Positions 43,075 through 46,571 of a DNA stretch of 46,571 nt are shown in pieces. The stretch is from Phycicoccus sp. (GTDB lineage: Bacteria > Actinomycetota > Actinomycetes > Actinomycetales > Dermatophilaceae): contig JAGOME010000034.1 of NCBI GenBank assembly GCA_017993715.1, positions 1 through 46,571 on the forward strand. Direction: 5' to 3'. Under the pieces are notes generated by a model. It saw only the letters and a list, made by a program, of their open reading frames with translations. It did no database searches and had not been told where the DNA came from. Both the position numbers and the translations under genes were made by a program. The first letter of the stretch is position 1. Every line of letters starts with the position of its first letter.

Positions 43075-43647
43075 ATGGCGCGCTACGGAAGCGAACACAA
43101 GGCAGCCACTCGGCAACGGATCGTCGCCAAGGCCGCCCGACGGTTCAAGCAGGACGGCATCGACGGCTCGGGCATCGCCACCCTCATGGCGGACGCAGGC
43201 CTGACCAACGGCGCCTTCTATGCGCACTTCGACTCCAAGGACGACCTGGTCGCGACCGTGGTCTCCGAGGAGCTTGCCGGGCAGCTCACGGCATTCAACG
43301 CCCTGGAGCCGGGGCGGGCCGGGGCAGAGGCTTTCATCCGCGGGTACCTCTCCCCGGATCATCGCGACCAGCGGGGGAGTGGATGCCCGTCAGCGGCCCT
43401 GCTGGACGAGATCGTTCGGTGCGAGGGGCAGACCCGCGAGGCTTACACCCACGGGGTCAGCGGGATCGTGAATGCCGTTGCGGCTCGTCTTGAGCCGGAC
43501 GATCCTACGGCGGTGCGGGAGAGGGCAATCGGGCTGTTCACCCTGTTGGTTGGCAGCCTGCAACTGGCGCGAGCTGTCACCGATCCGGATCTGTCTGACG
43601 AGGTGCTGCGTGTGGCGCTCGGTCAGGCGTTGCGAATGCTGGACTGA
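43075..43647 (+). CDS. TetR-family regulator
   Basis: A 190-aa repressor. HTH at about 10-55: QRIVAKAARRFKQDGIDGSGIATLM, then GLTNGAFYAHFDSKDDL. Resembles the AcrR/NemR-type subgroup. ATG with CAGGAGG seven bases upstream. Probably represses the divergent hydrolase/EthD unit through the site at 42988-43016. Confidence 0.9.
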   Translation: MARYGSEHKAATRQRIVAKAARRFKQDGIDGSGIATLMADAGLTNGAFYAHFDSKDDLVATVVSEELAGQLTAFNALEPGRAGAEAFIRGYLSPDHRDQRGSGCPSAALLDEIVRCEGQTREAYTHGVSGIVNAVAARLEPDDPTAVRERAIGLFTLLVGSLQLARAVTDPDLSDEVLRVALGQALRMLD

Positions 43648-43668
43648 GCGAGCCGCCGATCGGGCTCC

Positions 43669-44136
43669 TCAGAGAGCCAGGGTCAAGAAGATGCTGTGCG
43701 GGTCCGGTCGGTATGACCCAAAGGGTGCACAGTCGGTGAAGCCGGCGCCGCGGTACAGGGCCCTGGCCGGCTCAAAGAAGGCCATGCTGCCGGTCTCGAG
43801 CCACAGCCTCTGGACGCCGCGCTCGCGAGCATCGCGCAGGAGGTGGGTCAGCATGGCGCGGCCGACACCGCGACCTCGGACGTCGGGATGCGTCCGCATG
43901 CTCTTGACCTCTTCATCGAGGCCGAGCGGGTCGAGTGCGGCCAAGGCGCCGGTCGCGACCAGGGCGCCACCCTCATGCCCGGTCCACATCCGCACGGACG
44001 ACTGATTCAGGCCTCTGAAGTCCAGCGCGTGTCGGCTCTCCGGGGGAGCCGTGGGTGCCATGTCGTCGAGATGGCCCCGCAGAAACGTCGCCAGGTCCGG
44101 ATCACCGAAGTCGGCACGGCGGATGGCGAAAGACAC
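43669..44136 (-). CDS. GNAT acetyltransferase
   Basis: A 155-aa N-acetyltransferase. The acetyl-CoA loop reads RTHPDVRGRGVGRAMLTHLL, and LETGSMAFFEPARALYRGAGF is the usual C-terminal part. I chose the GTG at 44136 (product begins SFAIRRADFGDP after the start), since the ATG at 44184 adds 16 unconserved residues. Substrate unknown. Convergent with tetR. Confidence 0.85.
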   Translation of the reverse strand: MSFAIRRADFGDPDLATFLRGHLDDMAPTAPPESRHALDFRGLNQSSVRMWTGHEGGALVATGALAALDPLGLDEEVKSMRTHPDVRGRGVGRAMLTHLLRDARERGVQRLWLETGSMAFFEPARALYRGAGFTDCAPFGSYRPDPHSIFLTLAL

Positions 44137-44319
44137 GGCCAGCAAGCCTACTCGCGCGGTCCGCGTGAAGTCCCATGGGGGCATCGGGCCATCGTCACGG
44201 GTGACGTGGGTGGGGTCAGGACCACAGCGAGGTCACCCACGACCACTCTCGCACCCGCGGGGAATCGTCCGCACTGCCTCGTCGTTGAACGCGACAAGTA
44301 TCACTGAGAGGCTTGTCCC

Positions 44320-45231
44320 GTGCAGAACCCCTTGGACCTCACTCGTTTCGAGACCGACGGCGAAATCACGCCCCGTCCCGGCGCACTCATCGTCGCCCTC
44401 GGGGCGTTCATTGACGCCGGAAATGTGCAGAAGGTGCTGGCTGAGCACCTCCTCGCCGGTGGCGAGGCGCGCGTCGTCGCGTCCTTTGACGTCGACCAGC
44501 TCATCGACTACCGCGGCCGTCGGCCGGTCATGGTCTTCGACACCAACCGCTGGGTCGGTTACGACGACCCGAGCATCCTCCTGTACGCCCTCACCGACCG
44601 GGACGGCCAGGCCTACTACCTGCTGGTCGGTCCTGAGCCGGACTTCCAATGGGAGCGCCTCGTCGAGGCCGTGCGCATGGTGATGGCATCGCTCGGCATC
44701 AACCTGGCCGTCCACGTGCACGGCATTCCGATGGGAGTGCCCCACACCCGCCCCGTGGGCATGACCGCCCACGCCACCAACCCCCGACTGATCGGTGACG
44801 CCTCGTCCCCGTTCGGACGGGTTCAGGTCCCAGGCTCGTTCGCCAGCCTGCTTGAGCTGCGGCTCGGTGAGGCCGGCGTGGACTCGCTCGGTTTCGTCAT
44901 CCACGTGCCGCATTACCTCGCCGCCGCAGAGTGGGCTGAGGGCGCGCTCACCGCCCTGAATGCCGTCACGGACGCCACGGGGCTCAACCTGCCCAACGAC
45001 GACCTGGTGACCCGCGCGGGGGTCAACACGCGCGCGATTGCGGACGAGCTCGCCGACAACGAGGAGGCCGGCCAGTTGGTCAGCGCTCTTGAGCAGCAGT
45101 ATGACCAGTTCGTCCAGGGGACCCAGCGGGCCAGCCTGCTGGCTCCCCAGGAGCCTGAGCTGCCGTCCGCCGATGAGCTCGGGGCGGAGTTCGAGGCATT
45201 CCTGCGCAGCACCGCCGACGGCGACAGCTGA
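44320..45231 (+). CDS. PAC2-family protein
   Basis: A 303-aa protein of the PAC2/proteasome-assembly-chaperone family common in actinobacteria. ALIVALGAFIDAGNVQKVLAEHLL at 22-45, then LIDYRGRRPVMVFD, LLVGPEPDFQWERL and HGIPMGVPHTRP are family segments. A helical Glu-rich tail follows. No catalytic role is established. The start is a GTG with GAGAGG upstream. Confidence 0.9.
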   Translation: MQNPLDLTRFETDGEITPRPGALIVALGAFIDAGNVQKVLAEHLLAGGEARVVASFDVDQLIDYRGRRPVMVFDTNRWVGYDDPSILLYALTDRDGQAYYLLVGPEPDFQWERLVEAVRMVMASLGINLAVHVHGIPMGVPHTRPVGMTAHATNPRLIGDASSPFGRVQVPGSFASLLELRLGEAGVDSLGFVIHVPHYLAAAEWAEGALTALNAVTDATGLNLPNDDLVTRAGVNTRAIADELADNEEAGQLVSALEQQYDQFVQGTQRASLLAPQEPELPSADELGAEFEAFLRSTADGDS

Positions 45232-45329
45232 GCGGGTCGAGACGACCTCAACACGGCGCGCTGACGATCGACCGTCTCATCATCGGGACGGCCGATCGTC
45301 CAGGTGCGTGGCCTTTGTTAGGGTGCTTG

Positions 45330-45445
45330 ACGAAAGGGAGTAGTCCCCAATCGCCGTGTCGACATACTGACCCGCAGGCCCATCACCTGTCCCGGTCCGG
45401 TGCGGTGGGCCACCTGCGTGGCGGACGAGACTTTCGGCCCGTTTG
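45330..45445 (+). promoter_or_regulatory. yybP-ykoY manganese riboswitch
   Basis: Conserved elements are in order: GAAAGGGAGTAGTC (45332-45345), the loop ACATACTGA (45362-45370) and GAGACTTTCGG (45427-45437). This is the yybP-ykoY aptamer core, which binds Mn2+ and turns expression on. It lies 80 bp upstream of a TMEM165-type Mn exporter, the usual target. The 294-bp gap between PAC2 and this gene is largely explained by it. Confidence 0.88.
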
Positions 45446-45525
45446 ACCTACCCATCGTGGGCGTCGTCGGCCGAGAGGACGTCCCCGAGGGGCCTCTGCG
45501 GCCGGGCGCCGAGAGGATCTGCCCC

Positions 45526-46104
45526 ATGGAAGCCTTCCTGCTCTCCACCGCTGTGATCTTTGTCGCCGAGCTCGGCGACAAGAGCCAACTCATGGCGATG
45601 ACGTTCGCCACCCGGTTCCGAGCCCGTGACGTCCTCATCGGGATCACCGCCGCCACCGCCATCGTGCACCTGGCGTCGGTGGCCATCGGAGCCTTGCTCG
45701 GCTCGGTTCTGGCCGATTACCAGATGTGGATCTCCATCGCGGCGGGCGTCGCGTTCTTCGCGTTCGCCCTATGGACCCTGCGTGGCGACGAGCTCACCGA
45801 GGCCGAGGCCTCCAAGGCCAAGGCCGCCACCGGGAGTGCGATCCTCGCGGTGGGCGCGGCCTTCTTCCTCGCCGAGCTCGGCGACAAGACCATGCTGGCC
45901 ACGATCACCCTGGCCACCCAGGAGGGGTGGTTCGGCACGTGGATCGGGTCCACGGTCGGCATGGTGGCGGCCGATGCTCTGGCGATCGGCGTGGGCATGC
46001 TGCTCGGGAAACACCTGCCCGAGAAGACGATCAAGTACGGCGCGGCCGTACTGTTCGCGCTCTTTGGGATGTTGCTCATCGCCCAAGGGGTGGGCTGGCT
46101 CTGA
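45526..46104 (+). CDS. mneA: TMEM165/GDT1-family manganese exporter
   Basis: A 192-aa membrane protein with six helices and two copies of the family motif E-L-G-D-K-[ST] (AELGDKSQ near residue 14 and AELGDKTM near residue 117). These exporters move Mn2+ (or Ca2+) out of the cell. ATG with GAGAGG upstream. Control by the preceding yybP-ykoY aptamer supports Mn2+ as substrate. Confidence 0.92.
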   Translation: MEAFLLSTAVIFVAELGDKSQLMAMTFATRFRARDVLIGITAATAIVHLASVAIGALLGSVLADYQMWISIAAGVAFFAFALWTLRGDELTEAEASKAKAATGSAILAVGAAFFLAELGDKTMLATITLATQEGWFGTWIGSTVGMVAADALAIGVGMLLGKHLPEKTIKYGAAVLFALFGMLLIAQGVGWL

Positions 46105-46129
46105 TCGACGCGAATGCCGTAGGCCCCGG

Positions 46130-46571
46130 TCAGGGCTTGGCTTCAGACCACCGGTGGATCACGCTGGTCTCGGCGACGAACCTGACCGGGGCTCCCTGCG
46201 TCCATCGTCGAGCCGCGGCCTCGAGGGAGTCCTCGACCCGGGCGCGGACCTCTTCTGCCTGCTCAATGGGCGTGTGCACGAGGAGCTCGTCGTGCAGGCA
46301 GAGGACGATCTGGGCGCCCAGGTCGTGGGTCGTGGCCCGCACGGTCGCGGCCCACGCCTTGAAGAGCTCCGCGGCGGCTCCCTGAATGATGGCGTTGCGG
46401 GCGAAGCGTCCTCGGGCGGCGTCCAGCGCGGGGTCCGCTCCCAACGGCTGGTCACGCAGGAAGGTCCCGGTGTGGATCAGGCGCCCTCCGAAGGTGCGCA
46501 GATCGGCCCCTCGGACCCCCGCGGCATACGCCGCATCGAGGTGTCCCATCGCGACGGGGTAGGCCCGTTCC
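46130..46571 (-). CDS. DNA polymerase I-like C-terminal end (partial)
   Basis: The C-terminal about 146 residues of a family A polymerase, probably the actinobacterial bifunctional 3'-5' exonuclease/DNA polymerase. GRFARNAIIQGAAAELFKAW and the palm motif C LCLHDELLVHTP are diagnostic. The frame is open to the right edge (RAYPVAMGHLD precedes the first internal Met), so the gene continues beyond the window. Convergent with the Mn exporter. Confidence 0.88.
   Translation of the reverse strand, partial: ERAYPVAMGHLDAAYAAGVRGADLRTFGGRLIHTGTFLRDQPLGADPALDAARGRFARNAIIQGAAAELFKAWAATVRATTHDLGAQIVLCLHDELLVHTPIEQAEEVRARVEDSLEAAARRWTQGAPVRFVAETSVIHRWSEAKP

Larger units (their letters stand above)
911..46119. 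repeat. Dispersed octamer GAATGCCG / CGGCATTC, 38 copies
   Basis: Read as CGGCATTC on the + strand at 911, 1693, 3737, 4288, 6294, 12663, 14352, 14929, 25279, 25655, 28262, 32940, 34393, 34640, 37791, 40212, 40409, 40851, 43289 and 44721. Read as GAATGCCG at 3783, 6248, 7222, 9481, 9586, 17284, 18096, 21603, 26892, 27589, 33192, 33519, 37995, 41292, 42852, 43470, 44958 and 46112. The base after GAATGCCG is C in 19, T in 17, G in 2 and A in none. Copies lie in all codon frames (Gly-Ile, Ala-Phe, Arg-His-Ser, Asn-Ala, Arg-Met-Pro) and between genes (4288, 6248, 14929, 21603, 41292, 46112). Function unknown. Confidence 0.85.

Noticed and set aside
911-46119. GAATGCCG as a Chi or KOPS-type polar motif
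   Set aside because: The two orientations are nearly equal and mixed along the window, so there is no polarity within this segment.

Overview
This window is chromosomal DNA of a high-GC (about 69%) Gram-positive actinobacterium. The best guess is order Micrococcales, an Intrasporangiaceae-like relative. Supporting signs are two F420-type (Ddn-like) nitroreductase-family proteins, an actinobacterial PAC2 protein, a fused 3'-5' exonuclease/DNA polymerase, a DUF6318-like lipoprotein, a SAM-IV riboswitch and many GTG/TTG starts. No rRNA, tRNA, CRISPR array, transposase or phage gene was seen.

Layout. (1) 1-6235: epoxide hydrolase, Pr6Pr membrane protein, patatin-like lipase, LuxR-type regulator, and two adjacent genes of no family I recognise (109 and 441 aa). 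(2) 6262-9482: quinol-type nitric oxide reductase divergent from a winged-helix regulator with three C-terminal cysteines, probably its NO or redox sensor. (3) 9572-22252: a lipoprotein, then a catabolic/uptake locus. It holds two tandem amidohydrolase-like genes sharing an identical 637-bp tract, a first peptide-type ABC solute-binding protein, an SDR dehydrogenase, a Ddn-like protein, a five-gene ABC importer operon (two ATPases, two permeases, a second binding protein) and a divergent TetR regulator. An almost identical 17-bp inverted repeat lies upstream of both the importer operon and the first binding protein, which suggests one regulon. (4) 22319-30583: SprT-like protein, second patatin, ornithine aminotransferase with two small membrane proteins, PEBP protein, second Ddn-like protein, aldo/keto reductase, SAM-IV riboswitch plus metY, and a ferritin-like lipoprotein. 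(5) 30671-35722: a sulfane-sulfur/sulfide detoxification cluster (CoA-disulfide-reductase-like flavoprotein with rhodanese domain, sulfide:quinone reductase, an unlisted 56-aa ORF, secreted rhodanese, ECF sigma fused to a zinc-finger anti-sigma domain, DUF2892 membrane protein). Two CsoR/CstR-type palindromes control it. (6) 35896-46571: WXG100-like pair, HrpA helicase, EthD-like protein with alpha/beta hydrolase and divergent TetR, GNAT, PAC2, yybP-ykoY riboswitch with TMEM165-type manganese exporter, and the C-terminal end of a DNA polymerase I-like gene running off the right edge.

The most unusual signal is not a gene. The octamer GAATGCCG (or its complement CGGCATTC) occurs 38 times by my reading, about one per 1.2 kb. 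It is split almost evenly between strands (18 and 20), used in all three codon frames and also found between genes, and followed by C or T in 36 of 38 cases. At this base composition about two copies would be expected by chance. Density, strand balance and frame independence resemble DNA-uptake sequences of Neisseria and Pasteurellaceae; I know of none described in actinobacteria. This is an inference from hand counting and needs a genome-wide test.
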